A stretch of 64,000 nt of DNA, from positions 1 through 64,000 of the forward strand of contig JACMNQ010000052.1 of the NCBI GenBank assembly GCA_014378465.1. Reading direction: 5' to 3'. Below are positions 1-8,242 of this stretch, piece by piece. This stretch comes from Oligoflexia bacterium. GTDB lineage: Bacteria; Bdellovibrionota; UBA1018. The first letter of the stretch is position 1. Every line of letters starts with the position of its first letter. The notes beneath the pieces were generated by a model. That model searched no databases and was not told the DNA's origin. It worked only from the letters and a program-made list of their open reading frames with translations. The translations under genes were made by a program, and so were the position numbers.

Positions 1-1
1 A

Positions 2-754
2 CTGGAGAAGCTTGCGAGCGGATCTCGAATCAATCACGCCGGCGATGACGCCGCTGGCCTGGCGATTTCCGAGAATCTGCGCGCACAGATCCGTGGCATG
101 AGGCAGGCCAAGCGAAACTCACAGGATGGGATATCGCTGATTCAGGTATCAGAAGGCGGTCTCAATGAAATTTCAAATATCCTGGTTCGGTTGAGAGAAC
201 TCTCGATCCAGGCGGCATCAGACACGATCGGCGACACTGAACGAGGCTTCACGGACCGCGAATTTCAATCTCTCAAGCAGGAAGTCGATCGAATCGCGAA
301 TGTGACCTCTTTCAATGGCACTCCCCTGCTCAACGGCAAGGCCGGGATCATGGAGATTCAGATCGGAACGCACAACAACGTGCTCCTCGATCGAATTCAG
401 TACAACGGTGAAAAATCTGACGCTTCACTCGACTCCCTCAAGATGGCGGCTGAAGGGGTCAGCACCAAACAGGGGGCACAGCTCAGTCTCTCAGTTCTGG
501 ACGACGCACTGGTGCACGTCAACAGCATCCGTGCTGATCTGGGCGCACTTCAAAACCGGCTCCAGTCGACGATCAACAACCTGGCGATCAGCGACGAAAA
601 TCTGTCCGCGGCGAACAGCCGCATCAGAGACACGGATATGGCGGAAGAAGTTTCAGAAATGACCAAAAACAATATTCTGATGCAAGCGAATATTTCAGTT
701 CTGGGGCAGGCGAACAATACTGCCAGTGCCGCGCTGAAACTTCTGCAGGGATGA
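2..754 (+). CDS. fliC: Flagellin, 5' end cut by the window edge
   Basis: Structural subunit of the flagellar filament, exported through the flagellar type III system. The reading frame is open from the first base, and its first residues (LEKLASGSRIN, then DDAAGLAISE and QIRG) are the conserved N-terminal D0/D1 helix of flagellins, so roughly 25-30 residues and the true start lie upstream. The last 60 residues carry the matching C-terminal helix (LSAANSRIRDTDMAEE, then LGQANNTASAALKLLQG). With about 250 residues visible, this is a short flagellin without a large variable D2/D3 domain. An SDR-like gene follows 8 bases after the stop on the same strand. The family call is secure; which flagellin paralogue it is cannot be told. 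Confidence 0.95.
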   Translation: MEKLASGSRINHAGDDAAGLAISENLRAQIRGMRQAKRNSQDGISLIQVSEGGLNEISNILVRLRELSIQAASDTIGDTERGFTDREFQSLKQEVDRIANVTSFNGTPLLNGKAGIMEIQIGTHNNVLLDRIQYNGEKSDASLDSLKMAAEGVSTKQGAQLSLSVLDDALVHVNSIRADLGALQNRLQSTINNLAISDENLSAANSRIRDTDMAEEVSEMTKNNILMQANISVLGQANNTASAALKLLQG

Positions 755-762
755 GGGATTGA

Positions 763-1665
763 ATGATGGCTCCCAAGGCAGTTCTGATCTTTGGTGGAAG
801 TGGCTTTCTTGGATCTCACCTTGCACTTCGGCTGCGAGATGAATTCAAGGTCTACCTCACCTACCATTCGAGACCGATTCTGATCCCGGGAGTCACCGCA
901 ATTCCGGTGGAGCTGAAGAAGGAAGCCTGGCTGAAGCGCGTTTTCTATTCGACTTCTCCGGATGTGATCATCTACGCAAGCGGCTCAAATGACCCCATCT
1001 GGTCCGAAGCCAATCCGAAGGATACCGAGCGGATGCATGCGGTGGGTCCGGCTGATGTGCTCAATGCCGCTGATATTCTGAATGGAGCCGACATTCAGCA
1101 ACCTAAATTCATCTACCTGTCGAATTGCTATACATTTGATGGCTCACGCGGAAACTATCATGAGACGGACACTCTTCTGCCTTCAACCGTGCTCGGGAAA
1201 GCCAAAGTCGCGGGTGAAAACTTCATCCGAGGCAAGTCGCTGAATTACTGCCTGGTTCGCTCGAGTCCGCTCTTTGGACGAGGCTTGGCGTCTCGGCCTT
1301 CTTTTTTTGATCAGTTGCGCATGCAGCTGGACGCAGGACAGAGGATCGAAGTGCCCCACCAGGAACTCCATTCTTTCGCGCCGGTCGCAGGTCTCTGTGA
1401 CATGATCGTGAAGATCATTCACACGAATCCCAAGAAAGGTGCATTTCATTACGGCGGTCTCACTCGAGTGACTCTTTACGAACTGGCACGCGCATTCGCT
1501 CGACGTTACAAGTTCGATCCCGAGCTGATCATTCAGAAGACCAGCGCCAGCACCGCAAAGTACGGTGATTCGCATCTTTGGGACTACTCGCTCAATTCAA
1601 CGCTGTCGGTGCAGACCTTAAAGATCCAACCCCTTCTCCTGGAGGAGAGCCTTGATCTGATCTAG
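763..1665 (+). CDS. NAD-dependent epimerase/dehydratase (RmlD-like SDR) lacking the catalytic Tyr
   Basis: Extended short-chain dehydrogenase/reductase of 300 residues, closest in pattern to dTDP-4-dehydrorhamnose reductase (RmlD). The N-terminal Rossmann motif GGSGFLGSHL (residues 11-20) would bind NAD(P). The segment LSNCYTFDG matches the STDYVFDG block of RmlD, and PSTVLGKAKVAGE aligns with the PxxxYGxxKxxGE block. At the catalytic tyrosine position this protein has Leu144 (codon CTC at 1192-1194), while the lysine (Lys148) is kept. It may therefore be a binding or otherwise non-canonical member. It starts 8 bases after flagellin with a GAGGG ribosome site, so co-transcription and a role in flagellin or surface glycan modification are possible but inferred. 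The 3' end overlaps the convergent gene by 48 bases. Confidence 0.75.
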   Translation: MMAPKAVLIFGGSGFLGSHLALRLRDEFKVYLTYHSRPILIPGVTAIPVELKKEAWLKRVFYSTSPDVIIYASGSNDPIWSEANPKDTERMHAVGPADVLNAADILNGADIQQPKFIYLSNCYTFDGSRGNYHETDTLLPSTVLGKAKVAGENFIRGKSLNYCLVRSSPLFGRGLASRPSFFDQLRMQLDAGQRIEVPHQELHSFAPVAGLCDMIVKIIHTNPKKGAFHYGGLTRVTLYELARAFARRYKFDPELIIQKTSASTAKYGDSHLWDYSLNSTLSVQTLKIQPLLLEESLDLI

Positions 1666-2217
1666 GAGAAGCTGATTGTTGCCCTTGGAGGCACGAGCTT
1701 CCCTCGTGGCGCGAGTGAATTCCGAGAAGTAGAATTTCGCGACCTGCTCGGGTCTGACTTTTTCACCCTGATAAGTCCAATAGATGTCCCTGAAAGGTCC
1801 CACCTGGGCCAGGAGATCCTGATTGCCCTGTCGACCCTCGAGCGCATCGGAGGCCAGATTTCCGCGCGTGTGCTGAGCGAAGGAAAGCTGAATGACACCG
1901 TGAGCGGAATTGGTGATCACGAGTTTGACCTGATTTCGGAAAACCATGAAGTCAGCGGCTGTCTGCGCGACACTGTAGACTTTGACTTCCTGAAAGCGCG
2001 CGCTGTTTTCGGAGTAGGCATTGAAGATGCGGGCGAAGTCATTGAAATGCTCTCGGAGCTCCATGAGAAAATCGATGGTGCTTTCTTCGACGAGCTGTTG
2101 AGGATCGAAGTTGCGACCGAGCTGCAATAAGCGCTCAGCATCAGGATGAATTTCGGCGCGAGCCAACTCGTGAATCCAGCCCTGCTGCGAAGGCAATACG
2201 TCTTTGAAATTAGCCAT
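1618..2217 (-). CDS. Conserved-looking hypothetical cytosolic protein
   Basis: A 199-residue protein that I do not recognise. It has no signal peptide or membrane segment, and is mixed alpha/beta with a charged C-terminal half (REARASKGNN, then LLLDQIKALLQEKG). Coding is supported by normal codon use, a good AGAGGA ribosome site 11 bases before the ATG, and a 3' overlap with the SDR that looks like ordinary tail-to-tail packing. It lies directly downstream of the 6S RNA on the same strand, so read-through from the 6S promoter could supply some transcription. No function is proposed. Confidence 0.7.
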   Translation of the reverse strand: MANFKDVLPSQQGWIHELARAEIHPDAERLLQLGRNFDPQQLVEESTIDFLMELREHFNDFARIFNAYSENSARFQEVKVYSVAQTAADFMVFRNQVKLVITNSAHGVIQLSFAQHTRGNLASDALEGRQGNQDLLAQVGPFRDIYWTYQGEKVRPEQVAKFYFSEFTRATREARASKGNNQLLLDQIKALLQEKGLDL

Positions 2218-2341
2218 GAAACAACATCCTCTTTATGAAAACCCTCAGGAAGTTTATTTCCAACCGATTCATATTGTCAAATTTTGGGAATTTTATTGAA
2301 ATTCGTCGCTGAAGGCCCACCCAGAACGGGTAGAGCTGAAA

Positions 2342-2512
2342 AATGTGCCTCAAGAATGGCGAAGCCAATTGGAACCCAGGAAAGTAACGTGGGCACCGTA
2401 TGTCGGCTTTAGGCTTCCTGGTAAACCAGGCATGCACACCCCCGACAGGGACAGCCCCCTAGGTAATTGACTGTAGGGTCCAAATGTTAATTCGACACCC
2501 TTGAGGCACTTT
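2342..2512 (-). ncRNA. ssrS: 6S RNA (RNA polymerase-binding regulatory RNA)
   Basis: 6S RNA binds sigma70 RNA polymerase holoenzyme by mimicking an open promoter. Read on the minus strand, this stretch of about 170 nt has a perfect 10-bp closing stem (GTGCCTCAAG at 2509-2500 with CTTGAGGCAC at 2354-2345), then a second paired block (TTGGACCC with GGGTTCCAA) flanking the central bubble. The apical part (TGTCGG/CCGACA outer stem, GCATGCCTGG and CCAGGAAGCCTAAA) matches from memory the conserved E. coli core GCAUGCUCGG and CCGAGAAGCCUUAAAA. Length and architecture fit the family. A promoter sits in the right place just upstream. An ORF can be drawn through it but is a shadow. The exact ends are estimates. 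Confidence 0.88.
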
Positions 2513-2514
2513 TG

Positions 2515-2543
2515 ATTCTACTCCTTTCATTTTTGAATTCCAA
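2515..2543 (-). promoter_or_regulatory. Sigma70-type promoter of the 6S RNA
   Basis: On the minus strand there is a -35 box TTGGAA (2543-2538), a 17-base spacer, and a -10 box TAGAAT (2520-2515). The predicted start is 4-7 bases beyond the -10, which places the 5' end at about 2510-2512, exactly where the 10-bp closing stem begins. Confidence 0.75.
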
Positions 2544-2661
2544 GGAGAAGAGCAAATGATTTTTGATATGCTTTACAGGTTTAGTAGGAAATGACACACT
2601 TTTGCTAATGAGTTCATCAGGGTGGACGCGTTGAACGCAGCAGGCACAGCATAGGAAATTT

Positions 2662-3690
2662 ATGGCTAAAAAACTCCTCGTCGCAGACGACAGCTTAACG
2701 ATTCAGAAAGTCATTAAACTGGCGCTATCCAACGACGGTTACGAAATTCAGACTGTTTCTGACGGAAACGATGCAGTTCAGCAAATTTCGCTGTTTCGCC
2801 CGGACGTCATTCTCATTGACGTTTCCCTGCCTGGCAAAAGTGCGTTCGAAGTGAAGACTGCCACCAATCGCCAGGGCGATTTTGACAACACTCGCTTCAT
2901 TCTGATGTCGAGCGCTTTTGAAAAGGTGGATGAAGAGCAGGTTCAACAGGTCAAATTTCATGGCCGCCTGACCAAGCCTTTTGACCCCACTCACTTGAGA
3001 CAGGTCATTCTGGATGTCCTCGGCCCGCAAATGCCTCCACTGCCGGCTTCTTTCTCGCCTGCGCAGATCACTTCGGCTCCGCCTCCACTCCCTCAACAGG
3101 CTCCGTTCTCAACGGAATCACTCTGGGAAGATCAGGATGGACCGCACTTGGATTACCCGGACCTGAGCCCGCCGCCACTTCCTGGCAGCTCACGGAGCAA
3201 CTCCGAGCGCACGATGCCATCCATCCCCCATCCAGGATTGCCACCCCTGCCTGAGCTGACTGACTTTCTCAGCTCGCCCGGGGATTCGCCGATGGATTCG
3301 GTAAATTCCAGTGCTCACGGCTCAGACGACATCAAACACCTCACGGAATCCACGGTACGCATGAGTGGTCTGGATGATTTTCAGTGGAGCATCAACGAAA
3401 CGGCGAAAAAGCCGGGTGGGTTGCAGTTCGAGCCTCCGTCGGTGGAAGCTCCAAACTTTGATCTGGGTCCGGAAATCGAAGCCCAGGACATAAGCTATGA
3501 ATCGCAGCACCAGGCTACGCCCAGCATGTCGTCCCAGATCAATCCGACTCAGCTTGAAGAAATGATCGTTAGACAGGTTCAGAAAACGCTCGAAGAGACT
3601 CTGGAGAAAATGGCTCAGAAGATTCTGCCTGAAGTCGCCGAACGAGTGATCAAGCAGGAAATCAAAAGATTACTTCAGGACCAGGCGTAG
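2662..3690 (+). CDS. Response regulator with proline-rich linker and C-terminal helical domain
   Basis: CheY-like receiver protein of 342 residues. The receiver domain covers residues 3-120, with the acidic pair Asp9/Asp10, phospho-acceptor Asp53 in ILIDVSLPG, Ser83/Ser84 at the switch position and Lys105 in TKPF. Residues 125-290 are a low-complexity linker rich in Pro and Ser. Residues 295-342 form two charged amphipathic helices (ending VIKQEIKRLLQDQ) and no DNA-binding domain is seen. Output is therefore likely by protein-protein contact, as in gliding or chemotaxis-type regulators of delta-like bacteria; that is inference. No partner kinase is adjacent. The ribosome site is AGGA before ATG. 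Its 3' end overlaps the convergent birA by 21 bases. Confidence 0.85.
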   Translation: MAKKLLVADDSLTIQKVIKLALSNDGYEIQTVSDGNDAVQQISLFRPDVILIDVSLPGKSAFEVKTATNRQGDFDNTRFILMSSAFEKVDEEQVQQVKFHGRLTKPFDPTHLRQVILDVLGPQMPPLPASFSPAQITSAPPPLPQQAPFSTESLWEDQDGPHLDYPDLSPPPLPGSSRSNSERTMPSIPHPGLPPLPELTDFLSSPGDSPMDSVNSSAHGSDDIKHLTESTVRMSGLDDFQWSINETAKKPGGLQFEPPSVEAPNFDLGPEIEAQDISYESQHQATPSMSSQINPTQLEEMIVRQVQKTLEETLEKMAQKILPEVAERVIKQEIKRLLQDQA

Positions 3691-4431
3691 TTTCACTTCT
3701 TCAGCCCAGAGACTGAGCTCTTTGCCTGCGACCGTCTCCACTCTGAGTTCACCCGAATCTCCGAGTCCCAGCACCTGGCCTTGAGTGGAGTGCTGGTCAG
3801 AATTCTGCGTCCATTCAACCTCGGTACCCGCCTGAAAGAGCGCCAACCGCGAGTATTGTGCGCTTACGCTCTGCACTCCCTCGGGAGTCGCCAACCGGTC
3901 CAGGACCTGAGCCAATTGCCGCACGAGAAGCGGCCTCAGCTCATCCGCGAGCTTTGGGCGAGTGGGGGCCAGTTCCAGGAGGGAGGTCACAGGCTGATCC
4001 ACACCTTCGGGCATGGGGCCACAGTTGACTCCGACGCCGATCACGATGAAGGAGTTTTCCTTGCCACCGACTCCTTCGCAGAGAATGCCAGCGAGTTTTC
4101 TGTTGTCGAGCCAGACATCGTTGGGCCATTTGATCCTGAGATCGGCCTGTGGAAACAGGAGGTGAACTGACTTGGCCAGAGCCAAAGCGGATGCGAGTGG
4201 AACCCAGGTCGTGAATTGTGCGGGAACTGATCTGGAAAGGCAAGAAAGGTAGAGCTGACCTGGCGGCGAAATCCACTGCCTGCCCTGACGCCCGCGCCCC
4301 AGATTTTGACTCCGAGAGGAGACCCAGGTTCCTTCAGGGTAACCCGCCTCTCCCAGAGCACGTGCAAGGTCATTGGTCGAATCGCAGCTTTCCACGACCC
4401 GGTTGGCAATCATTTCAGGATTCTGTTTCAT
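3670..4431 (-). CDS. birA: Biotin-[acetyl-CoA-carboxylase] ligase, catalytic-only form
   Basis: Attaches biotin to the carrier protein of acetyl-CoA carboxylase through biotinyl-AMP. At 253 residues it has the catalytic domain with GRGRQGR (residues 45-51), KWPNDV (101-106) and Lys112 in RKLAGILCEG, followed by the small C-terminal beta domain. The N-terminal helix-turn-helix of bifunctional BirA is absent, so it should not act as the biotin-operon repressor. It overlaps nadC by 4 bases (ATGA), so the two are translationally coupled. Confidence 0.93.
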   Translation of the reverse strand: MKQNPEMIANRVVESCDSTNDLARALGEAGYPEGTWVSSRSQNLGRGRQGRQWISPPGQLYLSCLSRSVPAQFTTWVPLASALALAKSVHLLFPQADLRIKWPNDVWLDNRKLAGILCEGVGGKENSFIVIGVGVNCGPMPEGVDQPVTSLLELAPTRPKLADELRPLLVRQLAQVLDRLATPEGVQSVSAQYSRLALFQAGTEVEWTQNSDQHSTQGQVLGLGDSGELRVETVAGKELSLWAEEVKLRLVLK

Positions 4432-5339
4432 TCAGTGACGAGCAGAGAGAGGTCAATGGACTGCACGGAGTGAGTCAGTGAACCGACGGATAGAACATGC
4501 ACTCCCGGAATGGCATAGGAAGCGATGCTGCTTTCATTGAGTCCCCCTGAAACTTCAACCACTGGCTTCGCGACTTCGCTGGCTGATGAATGTTGAATCA
4601 GGATGAGAGCCTCTTTGACCTCTGCGGGTGTGAAATTATCCAGCAGGACGGCGTCCGCTCCGGACTTCAGCGCTTTGGATAGCTCCTTGAGATTCCTGAC
4701 TTCAATCTCCAGCTTCAGGCCGTGAGGGGCCACACTCCGCACTCCTGCAAGCGCCTGCGCGATGCCGCCTGCGGCTGCGATGTGGTTTTCCTTGATCAGA
4801 ACTCCGCCTGAAAGGCTGACTCGGTGAGCGAATCCTCCGCCACACATGACTGCATAAACAGCGATGTCCCGGTAGTGTGGCAATGTTTTGCGAGTCGAAG
4901 TCACTCGAGGAAGGGCTGACTTTTCATTCCTGGGCCAGGCTTTCTCCACTTGATCGACCAGACCTCGCGTCCTGGTAGCGATGCCTCCCAGATAGGATAC
5001 GACATTCAGAAAGGGGCGCTCGAGCGCGAGAATCGCCTGAGGAGAACCTTCCCACTGGCAGACGGTCACTCCGGGTTTGAGAAACGTTCCGTCCGTCTTG
5101 AGAGATTTGACACGGATGGGGGAACCCATTTCATTGGAGAGAAGCTCCAACGCCTGCGAAAGGCCTTCGCCTACCCAGACACCTGAAGACTTGGCGATGA
5201 TCTTCGCCTTGATCTTGCGAATCCCCTTTTTACCGCCCGCTTTCGCCACCCCCAGTGTGGTCCAGTCCATTTCCCAACCATCGTCATTGAGGCCCTGAAG
5301 CAGGTAATTCTGAAGCTGGGGGATGAGCGCAGTATTCAT
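4428..5339 (-). CDS. nadC: Nicotinate-nucleotide pyrophosphorylase (carboxylating)
   Basis: Converts quinolinate and PRPP to nicotinate mononucleotide, CO2 and pyrophosphate in de novo NAD synthesis. The family blocks TRKTLP, HRVSLSGGVLIKENHI, EIEVRNLKE, DAVLLDNF and EVSGGLN are all present in order, and the length of 303 residues is slightly above the usual 280-290. It is the first gene of a two-gene unit with birA. The ribosome site AGGAAG precedes the ATG. It is divergent from rph across 64 bases. nadA and nadB are not in the window. Confidence 0.95.
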   Translation of the reverse strand: MNTALIPQLQNYLLQGLNDDGWEMDWTTLGVAKAGGKKGIRKIKAKIIAKSSGVWVGEGLSQALELLSNEMGSPIRVKSLKTDGTFLKPGVTVCQWEGSPQAILALERPFLNVVSYLGGIATRTRGLVDQVEKAWPRNEKSALPRVTSTRKTLPHYRDIAVYAVMCGGGFAHRVSLSGGVLIKENHIAAAGGIAQALAGVRSVAPHGLKLEIEVRNLKELSKALKSGADAVLLDNFTPAEVKEALILIQHSSASEVAKPVVEVSGGLNESSIASYAIPGVHVLSVGSLTHSVQSIDLSLLVTE

Positions 5340-5403
5340 TTTAGGGAACTTCCTTTGAATTTCTCATCGCACAACTCGGGCCTTTGATGGTAGGCGAAAA
5401 GAC

Positions 5404-6138
5404 ATGACTCAAAGAGAACCTGCCGGCCGAACCTCCACCCAGATCCGCCCCCTTTCCATTGAAACGGGAGTGACCCGTTACGCGGAGGGTTCCGCGATGA
5501 TCAAGGCCGGCCATACGCAGGTTCTCTGCACGGCCTCGATTGAAGAAACGGTACCGGCATGGCTCAAGGGCAAGGGCCAGGGCTGGGTGACCGCCGAATA
5601 TTCAATGCTCCCACGCGCCACCCACACTCGATCCAAGCGTGACCGTGAGAAAATCTCCGGCCGCACTCAGGAAATTCAGAGACTCATCGGACGCGCCCTG
5701 CGCTCCATGGTGGATCTCAAGGCCCTGGGTGAGCGCTCCATCCTGATTGACTGTGACGTACTTCAGGCCGACGGTGGGACTCGCACCGCTTCGATTTCCG
5801 GCGCCTGCGTGGCTCTCGGCATGGCGTTGATGAAACTCGAAAAAGAAGGCAAGGCGAGCCCACAGGCCATGCTGGATACGGTGGCTGCAGTCAGCGTGGG
5901 ACTCAAGGATGGCCAGGTTCTCGTCGATCTGGATTACAACGAAGATTCCAGCTGCGACGTCGATATGAATTTTGTGATGACCGGCAAGGGACTTTTCGTC
6001 GAAGTGCAGGGAACTGCTGAGCGCAACGCCTTCTCCCTCGCCGAAATGAATCTCATGACCGAAGGCGCCAGTGCCGCCATCGTACAGATCAAAAAAGCGC
6101 AGTTCGAGGCATTGAACAAGATCACGATGAAAGCTTGA
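5404..6138 (+). CDS. rph: Ribonuclease PH
   Basis: Phosphorolytic 3'-5' exoribonuclease that trims tRNA 3' ends. At 244 residues it is full length. Recognisable blocks are [34 protein letters not shown], the arginine-rich [35 protein letters not shown], and the C-terminal [15 protein letters not shown] with the metal/phosphate-site aspartates. It is divergent from nadC, with the shared 64-base gap holding both promoters. Confidence 0.96.
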   Translation: MTQREPAGRTSTQIRPLSIETGVTRYAEGSAMIKAGHTQVLCTASIEETVPAWLKGKGQGWVTAEYSMLPRATHTRSKRDREKISGRTQEIQRLIGRALRSMVDLKALGERSILIDCDVLQADGGTRTASISGACVALGMALMKLEKEGKASPQAMLDTVAAVSVGLKDGQVLVDLDYNEDSSCDVDMNFVMTGKGLFVEVQGTAERNAFSLAEMNLMTEGASAAIVQIKKAQFEALNKITMKA

Positions 6139-6177
6139 GTTTCGTCGTCGACGCGCATTCCGCTCAATTTCAATTGT

Positions 6178-7098
6178 TCAGATGAAAATTTCCCGGTGTC
6201 CCTTGAACCACATTAGAATGTGATCTCTGACCGCCTGGTTGCGCTTCGAGGGGTACTGCGATTTCTGATAGACCAGGTACAGCGGGTGCGTGGTGATCTG
6301 GTAATCTGGATGGAGTCGGACGAGTCTGCCTGTCTCGAGTTCTTCCTGCGCGACATAGTAAGGAAGTCTCGCAACCCCAAGACCGGCGAGACAAAGGCGT
6401 TTTGAAGCCAGATACTGATTGGTCGCGTAGTTGCCTTTGACTTCAACGCTGATTTCACCCGTGACCGAACTCAGCGTCCAGGTGTTCCACTTCTCTTCGA
6501 GACTGGTAATGATGCAATTCACCTTGCGGAGGAGTCGGGGCTCTTCGAGAAATCCGTCCGGTACCTTGCGCAGGAATGCTGGGGCTGCGCAGATCACATC
6601 TCTCATCTGCCCGAGGTAGCGAGCAATGAGATCGGGAGAGTGTTGGTCATCGGCGCGAATCGCAAAATCGAGACGATCCTTTGAAAAATCCCTGTTTTCG
6701 TTCGAGAGATCCAGCTCGAACTTCACTTTTGGCAGCAAACTGGACACGGAGGTGAGGAAATCCGAAATGAAGACCTCTCCGAATGAAACCGGCGTCGCAA
6801 GCCTGATGACTCCCGAGAGTTCTCGGCCCATCTCTCTCAGGGTTCTGCCGGCCTCGTTGGAAAGCTCGAAGATCTTCTGGCTGTACTGAAAGAGCGCTTC
6901 GCCTTCTTCCGTAAAGTGAATGCTCCGGGTGGTGCGATGAAAGAGCTGGGCCTTCAGGATCGACTCCAGTCGAAGTACCTGCTTGCTGACGTTAGCCTTC
7001 GATGTACCCAAAGTGAGCGCGGCTTGGGTGAATGTACCGGTTTCAGCAACCGTGTGAAAGGCCAGCAGATCTTCTATGTTTTTACTGATTGTTTCCAC
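6178..7098 (-). CDS. LysR-family transcriptional regulator
   Basis: A 306-residue LysR-type regulator. The winged helix-turn-helix is at residues 8-68 (FHTVAETGTFTQAAL, then SKANVSKQVLRLE, then LFHRTTRS), followed by a substrate-binding domain from about residue 95. The start is the GTG at 7098 with a weak ribosome site. It is divergent from a short SDR gene, the usual LysR/target layout, and the intergenic region holds a perfect 10-bp inverted repeat that is a candidate operator. The co-inducer is unknown. Confidence 0.9.
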   Translation of the reverse strand: METISKNIEDLLAFHTVAETGTFTQAALTLGTSKANVSKQVLRLESILKAQLFHRTTRSIHFTEEGEALFQYSQKIFELSNEAGRTLREMGRELSGVIRLATPVSFGEVFISDFLTSVSSLLPKVKFELDLSNENRDFSKDRLDFAIRADDQHSPDLIARYLGQMRDVICAAPAFLRKVPDGFLEEPRLLRKVNCIITSLEEKWNTWTLSSVTGEISVEVKGNYATNQYLASKRLCLAGLGVARLPYYVAQEELETGRLVRLHPDYQITTHPLYLVYQKSQYPSKRNQAVRDHILMWFKGHREIFI

Positions 7099-7148
7099 AG
7101 GGAAACAGTATGTTCCGTATTCACCGTTTATTCAAGTGCCGGAGCGAG

Positions 7149-7175
7149 GTATTGTCGCCGTAACAGCGACAATAC
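7149..7175. promoter_or_regulatory. Inverted repeat between LysR gene and SDR, candidate operator
   Basis: A perfect 10-bp inverted repeat, GTATTGTCGC (7149-7158) and GCGACAATAC (7166-7175), is separated by 7 bases. It lies 12 bases before the SDR start and just ahead of the GAGGGG ribosome site. Position and symmetry fit a LysR operator; an mRNA hairpin near the ribosome site is the alternative. Confidence 0.5.
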
Positions 7176-7187
7176 TGAGGGGTACCT

Positions 7188-7634
7188 ATGAAAATAGTTA
7201 TTATCGGAGCAAATGGTACGATCGGTGTTCACGTCAGCAATGCCCTCAAAGCGGCGGGGCATGAAGTGATCGCAGTTGGAAGAAAACCTGGAGCGTATCA
7301 GGCTGATCTGGTCTACCAGTCCATTCCCTGCTTGCGAGACGGAGTTTCGATCACCCTGGTGTCAGGCAGCTTGAGTGAGGACCCGATCGCGGGTGGAGCG
7401 GTTGCCAGCACGGTGGATCGCGCGGTCGAAGGCTTCGTCATGGCAGCCGCCGTCGAACTGCCGAAAAATTTGAGAATCAATGTTGTGAGTCCGACACTGC
7501 TGAAAGACTCCGAAGCGAAGTTTGGTCCCTATTTTCCAGGAGAAACGCCTGTCGCCGATGAAAAGGTCGCAATGGCCTTCAAGAAGTCCGTGCTCGGAGT
7601 TCAGACTGGAAAAACTTTTTTCGTTTTGGGATGA
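7188..7634 (+). CDS. Short-chain dehydrogenase with in-frame internal deletion
   Basis: The 148-residue product matches the two ends of a family of about 200-residue short SDRs. The N-terminus has the Rossmann motif GANGTIGVHV, then VGRKPGAYQADL. The text then jumps to VYQSIPCLRDGVSITLVSG, ASTVDRAVEGFVMAAAVELP and NLRINVVSPTLL. About 50-57 residues that normally lie between the second and fifth strands, including the NAG motif and the helix before the serine block, are missing at about 7305-7312. The frame stays open. The protein is probably inactive as a reductase, so the gene may be a recent in-frame pseudogene. It is divergent from the LysR regulator. Confidence 0.65.
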   Translation: MKIVIIGANGTIGVHVSNALKAAGHEVIAVGRKPGAYQADLVYQSIPCLRDGVSITLVSGSLSEDPIAGGAVASTVDRAVEGFVMAAAVELPKNLRINVVSPTLLKDSEAKFGPYFPGETPVADEKVAMAFKKSVLGVQTGKTFFVLG

Positions 7635-7640
7635 GTGCTC

Positions 7641-7663
7641 TGCAATCGGAGTCTTCGATTGCA
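7641..7663. other. Small perfect hairpin after the SDR gene
   Basis: TGCAATCG and CGATTGCA form an 8-bp stem with a 7-base loop, 6 bases after the SDR stop. No T-run follows on the plus strand, so it may act as an mRNA 3' stabiliser or a weak terminator. Confidence 0.35.
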
Positions 7664-7681
7664 GGCGCAGACAGTAAAAGA

Positions 7682-7721
7682 AAGAGAGCCCCGGAAACCG
7701 AACGGTTCCTGGAGCTCTCTT
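7682..7721 (-). terminator. Rho-independent terminator for the small cysteine-protein gene
   Basis: The arms AAGAGAGC (7682-7689) and GCTCTCTT (7714-7721) enclose a further paired section (GGAAACCG with CGGTTCC). On the minus strand the hairpin is followed by TCTTTT, typical of an intrinsic terminator. It lies 46 bases beyond the stop of the minus-strand gene. Confidence 0.75.
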
Positions 7722-7766
7722 GAGGAGTGGGTGGGTACAGCGGTTCAGCGTTCAGCCGAGTAGGCC

Positions 7767-8051
7767 TTACGCAACTTTACGAGCAACGCGTTGTCTTTCT
7801 TTCCAGGCAACGAAATGCTCAAACTTTTTCTCATAATCGGAGACCTGTTCTCCGGTTCTCTTGATCAAACCAAATTTGAAATGATCGTAATGTTCTTCGC
7901 AGAAGTCAAAACGCTTGGCTGCAGTCTTGCAGCCGCGGGAAAAACATCCGCCAGGCAATGGCTCGTGCTTGCCCTTCCTGGATGATTCAGCTGGCTTATG
8001 CTCAGGTTGTTTATGTTCTGCTGGTTTTTGCGTACCTTGTTTTTCACTCAT
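7767..8051 (-). CDS. Small hypothetical protein with Cys/His motif
   Basis: A 94-residue protein of unknown function. Residues 5-35 are a Lys/Pro/Glu/His-rich tail (KPAEHKQPEHKPAESS). Then comes GGCFSRGCKTAAKRFDFCEEHYDHF, whose Cys-x4-Cys and Cys-x2-His spacing suggests a small metal-binding knuckle, and a basic C-terminal helix ending RQRVARKVA. Its own terminator follows and an AGGAGA-like ribosome site precedes the ATG, which supports a real monocistronic gene. Nucleic-acid binding would be a guess. Confidence 0.65.
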   Translation of the reverse strand: MSEKQGTQKPAEHKQPEHKPAESSRKGKHEPLPGGCFSRGCKTAAKRFDFCEEHYDHFKFGLIKRTGEQVSDYEKKFEHFVAWKERQRVARKVA

Positions 8052-8242
8052 GGGATGTTCTCCTCTTTCATTTAACCTATCGGCCTTGGGGCTCGAAACT
8101 TTAGCATTTTAATCAAGTATTATCGGCGCACTTTGTCCTGCTCAATCTCTCTTGCAACTTCACGCAATCACGAGAATATTTGAGTTGTCGCGGCAAATGA
8201 TGCCGATTTCAATCGCTTCTCAATCCACGCTAGACTGAAAGG

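Noticed and set aside
2210-2437. Minus-strand ORF of 75 codons upstream of the 199-residue gene
   Set aside because: It lies within the 6S RNA and its 3' flank, overlaps the real gene start and has no ribosome site.
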